Below the pieces are notes generated by a model. That model made no database searches. It was not told where the DNA came from and worked only from the letters and a program-made list of their open reading frames with translations. This document shows positions 53,192 through 60,549 of a stretch of DNA of 64,000 nt, piece by piece. The stretch lies in NCBI RefSeq assembly GCF_007671675.1, contig NZ_VCGW01000007.1, forward strand, positions 60,170 through 124,169. The letters run 5' to 3'. The translations under genes and the position numbers were made by a program. The stretch is from Marinobacter maritimus (lineage in GTDB: Bacteria > Pseudomonadota > Gammaproteobacteria > Pseudomonadales > Oleiphilaceae). Every line of letters starts with the position of its first letter. Position 1 is the first letter of the stretch.

Positions 53192-53461
53192 CTAAAACTT
53201 CTCGATCTCACCTTTTCCTACCTGAACAGCGGCGTTATATGAAGACACCCCTGCATGCCTGGCAGCACCAGCAACATCGTTCTTAACTACTCTAATAGCA
53301 CTTTCTCGTGTTACATCGTCATTGAAAGAGCATTTCCAAGCCGTGGTAAGGCCAGCGAGCTTAGACCATTTTTCTTTTTTCAAATACTCATAAAACTTTT
53401 CTCGTTTCTCTGAACTAACGCCATTTTCAAGGTCTAGTGTCAGTAAGGCTTTGTATCCCAT
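53192..53461 (-). CDS. Small unknown protein, integron cassette
   Basis: 89 residues, mixed alpha/beta (YKALLTLDLENGVSSEKREKFYEYLKKEKWSKLAGLTTAWKCSF), soluble. It begins 23 bases from the left end of the first IS, which therefore lies directly upstream and may separate it from its attC or drive it. Not recognised. Confidence 0.55.
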   Translation of the reverse strand: MGYKALLTLDLENGVSSEKREKFYEYLKKEKWSKLAGLTTAWKCSFNDDVTRESAIRVVKNDVAGAARHAGVSSYNAAVQVGKGEIEKF

Positions 53462-53508
53462 GTCAGCTCCTTATAGGTTGGTCCTACCCACGAAAAATAG
53501 ACACTCGG

Positions 53509-54366
53509 TTATGCGCATCTGCGCTCGTATTCCACCGGGCTGAGATAGCCCAAAGCGGAGTGTCTTCTCTTTCGGTTATAAAAGATTTCGATGTACTCGA
53601 AGATAGCGGATTTGGCCGCTGCGATCGACTCGAAACACTCAGCGTAGATCAACTCCACCTTAAGCCGACTAAAGAACGATTCCATCGGAGCATTATCCCA
53701 ACAATTTCCTTTACGGCTCATGCTCGGTACACAACCCCTTGAACGCAGGTAATCCTGGTAACCTGTCGACCGATACTGAACACCACGATCCGAATGCACA
53801 ATCAGCCCTGGGTTCACCTCTCGGCGTCCATAGGCCATGCTCAGGGCATCGGTAATCAGTTGCTCTGTCATGCTCATATCCAGCGACCAGCCAACAATAT
53901 GGCGCGAGTACAAGTCCATCACCGTCGCCAAATAAAGCCAGCGGCCACTCACCCAGATGTAGGTAATGTCGGTCGTCCACTTCAGGTTTGGAGCCGACGC
54001 TGCAAACTGACGCCACAGCAGGTTGTCTGCCACGTTCGTCATCGCCTCAGACGTGCGACTGTATTTAAAGGCCTTGCCGTTGCGGGCTCGAATAGCCTTC
54101 TCCCGCATGATCCCGGCCACATAGTTCACGGAGCATGGAACACCGGTTGCGCTCAGTTCCTGGGCAATCCGGGGAGCACCATAACGAGCTTTAAAGCTGG
54201 CGTAGGTCTCCATGATGGCCGCTTCCGTGACCGCTCTGCGCTTCTCCCTGAGGCTGGCTGGGCGCTGTCTCCAGCGGTAGTAGCCGCTGGCGGAAACCTC
54301 CAGCACCCGACACATCAACCGAACGGTATACGACTGACGAAACTGATCCATCAGCGCGTACTTCAC
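53509..54366 (-). CDS. IS3-family transposase OrfB (rve integrase core)
   Basis: 285 residues. The DDE core is intact: WTTDITYIWVSGRWLYLATVMDLYSR (first Asp), GLIVHSDRGVQY (second Asp), and ESFFSRLKVELIY (Glu), with HTH_21 at the N-terminus (SASGYYRW). It is read as a fusion with OrfA by -1 frameshifting at AAAAAAG (54396-54402, minus strand), after which the frame enters OrfB without a stop. Catalyses transposition of the element. Confidence 0.93.
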   Translation of the reverse strand: MKYALMDQFRQSYTVRLMCRVLEVSASGYYRWRQRPASLREKRRAVTEAAIMETYASFKARYGAPRIAQELSATGVPCSVNYVAGIMREKAIRARNGKAFKYSRTSEAMTNVADNLLWRQFAASAPNLKWTTDITYIWVSGRWLYLATVMDLYSRHIVGWSLDMSMTEQLITDALSMAYGRREVNPGLIVHSDRGVQYRSTGYQDYLRSRGCVPSMSRKGNCWDNAPMESFFSRLKVELIYAECFESIAAAKSAIFEYIEIFYNRKRRHSALGYLSPVEYERRCA

Positions 54367-54671
54367 TCTTGGGACTTCGCGAAGTACGCAGACACCTTTT
54401 TTAGGAACTCGTTCTCCTTCTTCAAGATCTCCATTTCGCGTTTGAGCTTCCGCATGGCTTCGCTCTCAGCCTTGGAGTAATCGACACCATCAACGCTATT
54501 AAACTGTTTATCAGACAGACGGGTAAACTGACGACGCCAGTTGTAGATCTGGCCGGGATGTATACCCAGTTCCCGAGCAACGGACGCTGCCGTGCTACCC
54601 GGTTGATCGGCTCTTCTGACGGCTTCCCGACGGAATTCCTCAGTGTAGGCTTGGGTCTTTTTGCGACTCAT
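54363..54671 (-). CDS. IS3-family transposase OrfA (HTH)
   Basis: 102 residues. HTH_Tnp_1 domain: YTEEFRREAVRRADQPGSTAASVARELGIHPGQIYNWRRQF, then a leucine-rich coiled coil (MRKLKREMEILKKENEFLKK). The A6G slippery heptamer lies at the LKK codons. It overlaps OrfB by four bases. Confidence 0.92.
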   Translation of the reverse strand: MSRKKTQAYTEEFRREAVRRADQPGSTAASVARELGIHPGQIYNWRRQFTRLSDKQFNSVDGVDYSKAESEAMRKLKREMEILKKENEFLKKVSAYFAKSQE

Positions 54672-54739
54672 GAAACACCTCCGCGCTAGGGGCTACCCTA
54701 ACTATAGAAGGTGTCTACTATTCATGGGTAACTCGGAAG

Positions 54740-54822
54740 GCTAACGCCAACAGCATGCGCGGCTGCGGAATGGAGGCGAAGCCGCAATGCAGTAGACGTC
54801 GCCGTGACTGTGATTGTTATAT
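54740..54822 (-). repeat. attC site 4
   Basis: CTAACGCCAACAGCATGCGCGG, GGCGAAGCCGCAATG, GTCGCCGTGACTG, GTTATAT; 83 bp, overlapping the stop of the GST-like cassette gene and 9 bases right of the IS end. Confidence 0.88.
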
Positions 54823-55467
54823 TCCTACCTCGGACACGCCTATGGTTTCGGGCTCACCGTGAGCTTGGCTAACCCACTCCTTCATTTGTTCATGGTCGAG
54901 GACGAACTGCAAATATTCTGAAGATACCGCCGAGACCTTGATCCCGTAGGTTTTAAATCGCGACGCAACTGGTGCGAACATGCAATCTGCAATAGAGAAC
55001 TCACCGAACAACCAAGGGCCGGCACTCGCATAGGTTTCTCGGTACTGCGACCAGATTCGGTCTATCCGAGCTATCTCTCGCTCAAGGGTTGCATTAAAAG
55101 GGACTCTGCGTCCGATTGCGCGGCAATTCATTGGCAATTGGCCTCGAATTTCTGTGAAACCCGAGTGCATTTCTGCGCAGCAAGATCTTGCTTCCGCTCG
55201 TGCACGAACGGAACTTGGCCATCCGCGACCATCCAGATACTGCTCTGAAATATACTCGCAGATTGCCAGCGAATCCCAGATGACCAAGTCCTTGTCTTTA
55301 AGCACCGGGACTTTCCCTGCATCGGTATGCTGGGCAAGCGCAGTGTATGTATCGTCTTGATTCAGCGGAATCCGCACTTCCTTAAAAGGTAACTCGTGGA
55401 CTGACAAAAGTAGCCAAGGCCTTAACGACCATGACGAGTAATTCTTATTCCCTATTACGAGCTCCAA
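54817..55467 (-). CDS. Glutathione S-transferase family protein, integron cassette
   Basis: 216 residues. N-terminal thioredoxin-like domain: NKNYSSWSLRPWLLL (Ser in the catalytic position), AGKVPVLKDKDLVIWDSLAICEYI with cis-Pro and the GSH-gamma-Glu Ser. The helical C-terminal domain includes GPWLFGEFSIADCMFAPV. SSWSLRPWL is typical of a well-known bacterial GST-like subfamily. Likely a glutathione-dependent detoxification enzyme. Start 55467 is 16 bases from the preceding attC. Confidence 0.9.
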   Translation of the reverse strand: MELVIGNKNYSSWSLRPWLLLSVHELPFKEVRIPLNQDDTYTALAQHTDAGKVPVLKDKDLVIWDSLAICEYISEQYLDGRGWPSSVRARAEARSCCAEMHSGFTEIRGQLPMNCRAIGRRVPFNATLEREIARIDRIWSQYRETYASAGPWLFGEFSIADCMFAPVASRFKTYGIKVSAVSSEYLQFVLDHEQMKEWVSQAHGEPETIGVSEVGI

Positions 55468-55482
55468 AGTTCACTCCTTGAA

Positions 55483-55587
55483 ATATAACGCCCATATTCA
55501 GCGGCGGCCTTTGCGTAGCGAAGCGGAGAAAAGGCCGTCCGGTGGAGGCCCATTAGGGCCGGAACGAACTGCAATAATTTGTTAAGC
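55483..55587 (-). repeat. attC site 5
   Basis: TAACGCCCATATTCAGCGG, long GCGAAGCGGAGAAAAGG arm, GCCGTCCGGTGGAGGCCC, TTTGTTAAGC; about 105 bp, GC-rich GTCCGGTGGA family. Confidence 0.85.
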
Positions 55588-56064
55588 ATTTTCGAGGACA
55601 TACTGCAGCAGGGTATGGCACTCGTGCCGGACAGTCTCCATAGCTATTAAGTTGCCTAGCATATAGCCATTTTGGTTCTGAATTGACGAGGACATGTCAC
55701 ACTGAATGCCTTGCCCACTTCCTTTAAAGAACTCATCCTTCTTGCGTCCCTTACCCAAAAAGTATTCATCCGAGTGCTCACGCATGTCTCGCACGTCGAC
55801 AGCATCTTGCGTTGCAGCAATGAATGATTCCAGCCGTTCTTTTAACTCTTTGGGCGCGTGATGAACTAGCTGCTTTGCAAAGCGGACACCCATAACAGCA
55901 GCCGTGAGGGCGTAGTGTTCTTCAAACATTCGCCGCTTGTGAAAATCATCGTCGAATGAAAAGGGCTTATTTACGCTATGCAAAAACGAGTCGCACCTAT
56001 GTACCGCCTCATCTAGCCAACTAACTAAGAAAAACCGTGTTGTATCCTTTTGCTCGGCGTCCAT
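55582..56064 (-). CDS. Unknown soluble protein, integron cassette
   Basis: 160 residues, predicted all-helical (WLDEAVHRCDSFLHS; HYALTAAVMGVRFAKQLVHHA; ESFIAATQDAVDVRDMREHSDEYFLG). AGGGAG precedes the ATG by 5 bases. The helical pattern with conserved RDMREHSDEY is reminiscent of HEPN-like or four-helix proteins but no Rx4-6H motif is certain. Function unknown. Confidence 0.6.
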   Translation of the reverse strand: MDAEQKDTTRFFLVSWLDEAVHRCDSFLHSVNKPFSFDDDFHKRRMFEEHYALTAAVMGVRFAKQLVHHAPKELKERLESFIAATQDAVDVRDMREHSDEYFLGKGRKKDEFFKGSGQGIQCDMSSSIQNQNGYMLGNLIAMETVRHECHTLLQYVLENA

Positions 56065-56081
56065 GAGGACTCCCTTTTAGT

Positions 56082-56159
56082 GCTTAACGCGGAGCACAGC
56101 GGCGCCACGACAGTGGCGTCCGGCGGCCATCGGCCGCGTACTGCTGCGAATGGTTAGAA
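56082..56159 (-). repeat. attC site 6
   Basis: TTAACGCGGAGCACAGCGG, CGTCCGGCGGCCATCGG, CGCGTACTGCTGCGAATG, GGTTAGAA; 78 bp. Confidence 0.85.
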
Positions 56160-56177
56160 GCCAGCGTAATCCAAAGC

Positions 56178-56381
56178 TTAGTTCTCATGCCGTCCTCCTG
56201 TGACCGAAAAATCCAGCGAACCCTGTACTTCGCCGTTCACGAAAAGACGAGTGCCATCAGAAAACTGTAAGACGACTTCACTGCTCTGATGCCTTATAAC
56301 ACCCGTGAGAACCTTACCTATCAGCAATTCCTCAATAGCTTTGGCCTCGCGTTCCAGAGTGGGTTTTTGTTCAGTGCTCAT
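56178..56381 (-). CDS. Small unknown protein, integron cassette
   Basis: 67 residues from the ATG at 56381; a longer frame to 56426 would start in attC. Sequence: an amphipathic helix (EREAKAIEELLIGKVLTGVI) followed by beta strands (SEVVLQFSDGTRLFVNGE). Not recognised. The ribosome site is weak. Confidence 0.5.
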   Translation of the reverse strand: MSTEQKPTLEREAKAIEELLIGKVLTGVIRHQSSEVVLQFSDGTRLFVNGEVQGSLDFSVTGGRHEN

Positions 56382-56401
56382 ACTTTGGGCCCGTAAGGCT
56401 T

Positions 56402-56468
56402 TTAACGCCAAGCTTAGCGGCGCCACGTCAGTGGCGTCCGGTGGACGGCCCTTGGGCCGGGAATGCTA
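56402..56468 (-). repeat. attC site 7, left half (interrupted by IS)
   Basis: TTAACGCCAAGCTTAGCGG, GTCCGGTGGACGGCCCTT, GGGCCGGGAATGCTA, then the IS end. The missing right half (CGTACTACAGCGACTGGTTAGTGC) stands at 57729-57760. Confidence 0.8.
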
Positions 56469-56495
56469 CTCCCCCAAAAAAGTGGACACGCCCCA

Positions 56496-57287
56496 TTAGT
56501 TAGCTTCCTCGAACTCTAACGGAGTCCGGTAATCAAGACTACTGTGGAGCCTTTGGGTGTTATAAAAGCACTCAATATAGTGTTTTATATGATGTCGTAG
56601 TTGGCGAAGCGTGACAAAGCTGGTGGCATGCAGCAATTCTCCCTTCAGATTTTTGAAGAACGACTCAACCTCGGCATTGTCAGTGCAATAACCTGGGCGG
56701 CTCATGCTATGACGAATCTTGTGACGCGTGAGCATGTCCTGCATTTTCAGTGCCCTGAACTCGGTTCCGCGATCCGTATGAAACAAGAGTCCTGGCGACG
56801 GAGAACGGTCTGCAATAGCCTGTTTGAGTGCACCGCGAGACAGTTCATTGTTCAGACTGCTTTCCAGTTTCCAACCGACGATACGGCGCGAAAACAGATC
56901 CAGAACCACCGCCAAAAACACGTTCTTCCGTCCCATTTTTATGTAAGTAACGTCGCTGCTCCATTGCTGGTTTACACCTGCTGGTTTTTCCAAGGTTAGG
57001 CGATAATTTGGCCATGCTTTAAGGATCGCTCTTCTCGTCAGCAGCCGCCGGTAGATCCTGTGGGTTCGTGCTTTCATGCCCCAAACCCGCATCAGTCGAG
57101 CAACACGGTTTTCACCCACACGAACGCCTTGCCTTTTAAGGGCGCGGTACACCTTCGGGCTGCCATAACGGCCTTCACTCTGATCGTATATCCTCCGTAT
57201 TAGAAGCAACAGATCAGCGTTCTCAGAGGCACGTTTACTTGGCTTCCGGTTCGCCCAGGCATAGTAACCAGATCGCGAAATATCCAA
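56496..57287 (-). CDS. IS3-family transposase OrfB
   Basis: 263 residues from the ATG, but translated as a fusion after -1 frameshift. Core motifs: SSDVTYIKMGRKNVFLAVVLDLFSRRIVG, GLLFHTDRGTEF, and ESFFKNLKGELLH (DDE), preceded by HTH_21 (SRSGYYAWANRK). The frame is open from the OrfA AAAAAAG site down to this ATG, encoding a linking segment FRFVWKHRREHGVKALCRHLDISRSGYYAW-like. Catalytic residues intact. Confidence 0.93.
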   Translation of the reverse strand: MDISRSGYYAWANRKPSKRASENADLLLLIRRIYDQSEGRYGSPKVYRALKRQGVRVGENRVARLMRVWGMKARTHRIYRRLLTRRAILKAWPNYRLTLEKPAGVNQQWSSDVTYIKMGRKNVFLAVVLDLFSRRIVGWKLESSLNNELSRGALKQAIADRSPSPGLLFHTDRGTEFRALKMQDMLTRHKIRHSMSRPGYCTDNAEVESFFKNLKGELLHATSFVTLRQLRHHIKHYIECFYNTQRLHSSLDYRTPLEFEEAN

Positions 57288-57304
57288 GTGGCGACATAAG
57301 GCTT

Positions 57305-57676
57305 TTACGCCGTGTTCTCGTCGGTGTTTCCAGACAAACCGGAACGCTTCTGTCGTTCCTCGGCCTGAAAACGTTGAAACTTTTTTAGGATGTCATTCTC
57401 CTCCTGAAGCTCTGCTATTTGTCGCTTCAACCGGTTGATTTCATCCTGCCCACTGATCTTTTTCTTCGCTTCCGCTGGTGCTCGCTTGACCCGTTTCATG
57501 GCGAATTTCCCCTCACGGTGTTCCTTTCTCCAGCGTGACAGCATGAAAGGGTGAATATCCAGCGCTTCCGCAACGCTCTTAACACTTCGGTGTGCCTGGT
57601 GGCTCCATTCAACAGCTTTGACTTTGAACTCGATGGTGTACTTCTGGGTCTTCTTGCCAGTTTTGATTGCAGGCAC
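57305..57676 (-). CDS. IS3-family transposase OrfA
   Basis: 123 residues. HTH_Tnp_1: YTIEFKVKAVEWSHQAHRSVKSVAEALDIHPFMLSRWRKEHREGKF, then a coiled coil (INRLKRQIAELQEENDILKKF). The A6G site is 57380-57386 (minus). An orphan OrfA C-terminus reading past it (FQRFQAEERQ) is the unshifted product. Confidence 0.93.
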   Translation of the reverse strand: MPAIKTGKKTQKYTIEFKVKAVEWSHQAHRSVKSVAEALDIHPFMLSRWRKEHREGKFAMKRVKRAPAEAKKKISGQDEINRLKRQIAELQEENDILKKFQRFQAEERQKRSGLSGNTDENTA

Positions 57677-57728
57677 CGGTTTTCTCCCTCTGCGGAGTTA
57701 TCGATGCGTGTCTACTGAAGTGGGGGAG

Positions 57729-57760
57729 GTGCAGAACGTACTACAGCGACTGGTTAGTGC
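57729..57760 (-). repeat. attC site 7, right half
   Basis: GTGCAGAACGTACTACAGCGACTGGTTAGTGC, the right arm of the attC split by the second IS. Confidence 0.75.
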
Positions 57761-57791
57761 TTTTTTGCAGTGACCTGCTTCTTGGTCGCCG

Positions 57792-58169
57792 CTAAGACCT
57801 GCATAAATAATTGTTTTTTAACGCAATTAAGATCAAAACTGTAGCTTTCATATCCCAGTGCGCTCTATTCTGATCTAGAAAATTCACAACGTCGTCAAGA
57901 AGCATTGAAATGGTCACATCTTTCGGGATACACGCCACTGGTGGCGCCTTTGTTCCCTCGTAAAGCCTAATCATCTCTGCAAAACCAGTTATCAGTCCCA
58001 AGCAATGCCCAACGTAGACCTCCTCGCCGAGAGGCAGGCTGTCATAATTGAAGTTGTCCTGAGCCGCTGCGTAACATCCTTTGTAGATCTCACCACCTGT
58101 AAGCGCCCAAGCATTGCTGGAGAATAGGCAAACCACGCCAAACAAAAGAAAAACTCGAATTTTAGTCAT
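57792..58169 (-). CDS. Rap1a/Tai-family immunity protein, integron cassette
   Basis: 125 residues from the ATG at 58169 (GGGAG five bases upstream). Signal peptide VFLLFGVVCLFSSNAWA, then the Rap1a/Tai core: GGEIYKGC, VGHCLGLITGFAEM, ACIPKDVTISMLLDDVVNFLDQN, TVLILIALKNNYLC, with the four conserved cysteines. Family members neutralise peptidoglycan-targeting Tae4/Ssp-type T6SS effectors in the periplasm. No effector is adjacent. Confidence 0.82.
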   Translation of the reverse strand: MTKIRVFLLFGVVCLFSSNAWALTGGEIYKGCYAAAQDNFNYDSLPLGEEVYVGHCLGLITGFAEMIRLYEGTKAPPVACIPKDVTISMLLDDVVNFLDQNRAHWDMKATVLILIALKNNYLCRS

Positions 58170-58202
58170 AACCACTCCCAATTCAATGCACGCCACCCAG
58201 GC

Positions 58203-58302
58203 ACTAACGCGAAGCTTAGCGGCGACCTTGTAATGGAGGCGAAGCCGCAATGAAAAGGGCGTCCGGCGGCCATCGGCCGCGTACTACAGCGACTGGTTAG
58301 AA
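58203..58302 (-). repeat. attC site 8
   Basis: TAACGCGAAGCTTAGCGG, GCGAAGCCGCAATG, GTCCGGCGGCCATCGG, GCGTACTACAGCGACTGG, TTAGAA; 100 bp. Nearly identical to site 9 at 58606. Confidence 0.88.
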
Positions 58303-58605
58303 GCCGGTTCACCCGATGGTATCCGGTCCACACCAAAGCGCCCATGCGTACTCCAAAGAAGCCCCGCACAAGCTCACGATCCAACACCGATACAAACCAC
58401 CAAACTACCCTGCCATTTCTGAATTGGCGGCGAACGGCCCCACAACTTGGGCATTTTGCTGATAACCCGGAAGAAGCCAATACTGGCTTCCAGATTGGAC
58501 GACGAAGTTGCTGGCCTTGGCCATGACGCGAAACCAGAAACCATCACCCGATTATCCGCCAAGGCCCATGCACCCAACCACCAAAAAATTACCGTAGCCT
58601 TGGCT
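58303..58605 (-). other. Integron cassette without a convincing gene
   Basis: 303 bases between two attC sites. Competing minus-strand frames (about 58374-58577 and one crossing the attC at 58166-58480) have no clear start, product or ribosome site. It may be a non-coding cassette or carry a very short gene. Confidence 0.55.
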
Positions 58606-58705
58606 TATAACGCGAAGCTTAGCGGCGACCTTGGAATGAAGGCGAAGCCGCAATGTAAAGGGCGTCCGGCGGCCATCGGCCGCGTACTACAGCGACTGGT
58701 TAGTG
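58606..58705 (-). repeat. attC site 9
   Basis: TAACGCGAAGCTTAGCGG, GAAGGCGAAGCCGCAATG, GTCCGGCGGCCATCGG, CTACAGCGACTGGTTAGTG; 100 bp. It differs from site 8 at about four positions. Confidence 0.88.
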
Positions 58706-59041
58706 CGAGGTTTTGACCAAGCCCGCCCCCTGGCACTGACCGTGACCGCCTACTCCGTAACCCAGCACCGGCATTTGCCGATGCTCGTCGTTTGAAAACA
58801 CCGCCGACGATGCGGCGAACAAACCTGAACTCAAAAGGTAGCAGATCCAGAGCGAGTTTTCGGCGGACAGCCCCACACGGTGAACACCGAAACCGCTACC
58901 AACACCACCAATTGCCGAGGCAACCAAACCGGATGCGGATTCTGACGGCCTTGGTGCTCACCAGATTACGCGGGTTTTGCAACCAAGCCCGGCACCAAGG
59001 CCACTGGTATACCGCAAACCAAAAGGACCGAAGCCCCAGCC
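58706..59041 (-). other. Integron cassette with a possible small hydrophobic gene
   Basis: 336 bases. The best frame (58700-58927, minus) would encode about 75 residues with one hydrophobic stretch (SLWICYLLSSGLFAASSAVF), but it starts with TTG and its ribosome site is poor. Unrecognised; coding status uncertain. Confidence 0.35.
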
Positions 59042-59124
59042 ACTAACGCTTGCAGCATGCGCGCCTATGGAATGGAGCCGAAGGCGCAATGCAATGGGTG
59101 TCGCCGTGCCTGCTCTGGTTAAGC
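59042..59124 (-). repeat. attC site 10
   Basis: TAACGCTTGCAGCATGCGCGC, GGAGCCGAAGGCGCAATG, GTGTCGCCGTGCCTGC, TGGTTAAGC; 83 bp. Confidence 0.88.
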
Positions 59125-59128
59125 AGTT

Positions 59129-59560
59129 TTACCAACGAACGGGGTCCGATTCGAATTCGCTCTGTTCGAGCCGCTCCAAGAATGAAAAAGATCCTGGTAC
59201 GTTGTTTTTTACCTCGCACCATATGCCTGAAATCAACGGTTTCTCAAGATTGTCCTTGATGCCACTTCTCCACTCAGCCCAACGCGCCTTGCTAACCCGC
59301 CTTTTTGACCTCTGATAAACCTGCTCGTTACAAAGATCAAGGTAGTTGTATATTGCTTCACGTGCTTCGTTATGATTGTGTCCGTTTAGCTTCTTACCAA
59401 GGAGGGCATCGACAGGAACTCTGTACATTAATTCTCGGTACTGCTGGTCGTAAGAATCCTCAAAAGACGCGCTAGCCAGCTTCCTGGACTGCCAGATTTG
59501 CCAGGCTGCGATAAGAACACCAACCGCTGTAGCTGCTGATGCAATACTATTTAAATCCAT
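59129..59560 (-). CDS. Small membrane-anchored unknown protein, integron cassette
   Basis: 143 residues. One N-terminal helix (IASAATAVGVLIAAWQIWQSR), then a soluble region (EDSYDQQYRELMYRVP; EAREAIYNYLDLCNEQVYQRSKRRVSKARWAEWRSGIKDNL). The pattern resembles DUF4760-type proteins, tentatively. AAGG lies upstream. Function unknown. Confidence 0.65.
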   Translation of the reverse strand: MDLNSIASAATAVGVLIAAWQIWQSRKLASASFEDSYDQQYRELMYRVPVDALLGKKLNGHNHNEAREAIYNYLDLCNEQVYQRSKRRVSKARWAEWRSGIKDNLEKPLISGIWCEVKNNVPGSFSFLERLEQSEFESDPVRW

Positions 59561-59576
59561 GAGCTACCTTCTACTG

Positions 59577-59634
59577 CATAACGCCAATACGAAGCGGCGC
59601 ATCTCACGCGTCCACCTTCCGTGACTTGTTAGGG
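59577..59634 (-). repeat. attC site 11 (short)
   Basis: ATAACGCCAATACGAAGCGGCG, CACGCGTCCACCTTCCGTGAC, TTGTTAGGG; 58 bp. Confidence 0.8.
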
Positions 59635-59958
59635 CTTGGGGTCAATGCCAAACTTTTTGGCAAATTCAGGATCGACCCAAACCGATTTAACCTGCCCAGG
59701 CTCCAATTCCACTTCTGACGGAGCTGCACACCCGGCGATAAACTCATTGATAGAATTCGCCATGATCGTAAATTCGCTGGCTTCATGATCCCAAAAATAA
59801 ATTCTTCGATTCTCTCTGACGAAATAGTTTCCACACTCATCTTCAGCGATCACATCTGACTCTGAAAGTTCTTCAGGAAACGGTGCCGCGGTCTTTCTAA
59901 TGACCCCGTACTCACTGCCGTCACTGGTTCTGAAGACTTTGCCGAAAATTTGGTTCAC
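59629..59958 (-). CDS. SUKH (SMI1/KNR4)-like protein, integron cassette
   Basis: 109 residues from a GTG at 59958, taken because the longer frame to 59979 starts in attC. The C-terminal half (CGNYFVRENRRIYFWDHEASEFTIMANSINEFIAGC) matches the SMI1/KNR4 beta-strand-plus-helix pattern ending in the LANSFxEFL motif. SUKH proteins are typical immunity proteins of contact-dependent and polymorphic toxin systems. The N-terminus is shorter than most SUKH domains. No toxin is adjacent. Confidence 0.65.
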   Translation of the reverse strand: MNQIFGKVFRTSDGSEYGVIRKTAAPFPEELSESDVIAEDECGNYFVRENRRIYFWDHEASEFTIMANSINEFIAGCAAPSEVELEPGQVKSVWVDPEFAKKFGIDPKP

Positions 59959-59968
59959 GATTATTAGC

Positions 59969-60054
59969 CCTAACGCCAATATTAAGCGGCGCCCGACAAG
60001 GGCGTCCGGTGAACGGCCGCCAGGCCGGGAACGAACTTGAATGACTGGTTAACA
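59969..60054 (-). repeat. attC site 12
   Basis: TAACGCCAATATTAAGCGG, GGCGTCCGGTGAACGGCCG, CCGGGAACGAACTTGAATG, GGTTAACA; 86 bp. Confidence 0.88.
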
Positions 60055-60055
60055 G

Positions 60056-60457
60056 TCACTCGGTAACAACCGAAATTTTACGGGCGCCATAACCAGCCTT
60101 GTTTTGCTTGAGATATTCCACCAAATGAGCCATGTCGCGACTGAGCCTGAACTCAATTTCAGGTGAAAATGACATCCCAAAAAAGCGACCGTTCCGAGCT
60201 GTATCAAGCTCCCTAATTGTGTGCGCCAACACCAAATTAGCCATTCTTATCTGTTTTTCTGACGCAGGCACTGTGGTGAAGGGCTTGTACGTTGTTCCTC
60301 GCACCCTGCCTTCAGGTAGGGCCCCACCGACGTCGGTCACGATTTTTTTTGCATCAACGGTGATGTCTAGGGAAAACGAGACTCTAGCGCCACTTTTGCA
60401 ATCGCGCGCTTCCACGTGTTCTCTCGACAACCTGAGCTCAAACTTAGGGGCCAACAT
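60056..60457 (-). CDS. Unknown soluble protein, integron cassette
   Basis: 133 residues, mixed alpha/beta (KFELRLSREHVEARDCKSGARVSFSLDITVDAKKIV; ASEKQIRMANLVLAHTIRELDTARNGRFFG; SRDMAHLVEYLKQNKAGYGARKISVV). Starts at ATG with a weak AGAGA site. Unrecognised. Confidence 0.6.
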   Translation of the reverse strand: MLAPKFELRLSREHVEARDCKSGARVSFSLDITVDAKKIVTDVGGALPEGRVRGTTYKPFTTVPASEKQIRMANLVLAHTIRELDTARNGRFFGMSFSPEIEFRLSRDMAHLVEYLKQNKAGYGARKISVVTE

Positions 60458-60469
60458 TCTCTACCTGAC

Positions 60470-60541
60470 TGTTAACGCCTTGCTCACCGGGAAATTGGGA
60501 GCGCAGCGAGTAATTTTTCCGAGTGCAGCAACTTGTTATGT
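60470..60541 (-). repeat. attC site 13
   Basis: GTTAACGCCTTGCTCACCGG, GAGCGCAGCGAGTAA, GAGTGCAGCAACTTGTTATGT; 72 bp. Shares the left arm TTAACGCCTTGCTCACCG with site 16. Confidence 0.8.
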
Positions 60542-60549
60542 GTGCGATC

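Larger units (their letters stand above)
53485..54730 (-). mobile_element. IS3-family insertion sequence in the array
   Basis: 1246 bp with imperfect terminal inverted repeats: TACCCACGAAAAATAGACACT on the left and the reverse complement of GGTGTCTACTATTCATGGGTA on the right (17 of 21 match). It contains orfA and orfB on the minus strand. No clear short target duplication was found at the ends as drawn. Confidence 0.82.
56469..57728 (-). mobile_element. IS3-family insertion sequence inside an attC
   Basis: About 1260 bp bounded by CTCCCCCAAAAAAGTGGACACG and the reverse complement of CGTGTCTACTGAAGTGGGGGAG. It carries orfA and orfB on the minus strand and splits an attC. The inner inverted repeats match at about 16 of 22 positions. 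Confidence 0.82.
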
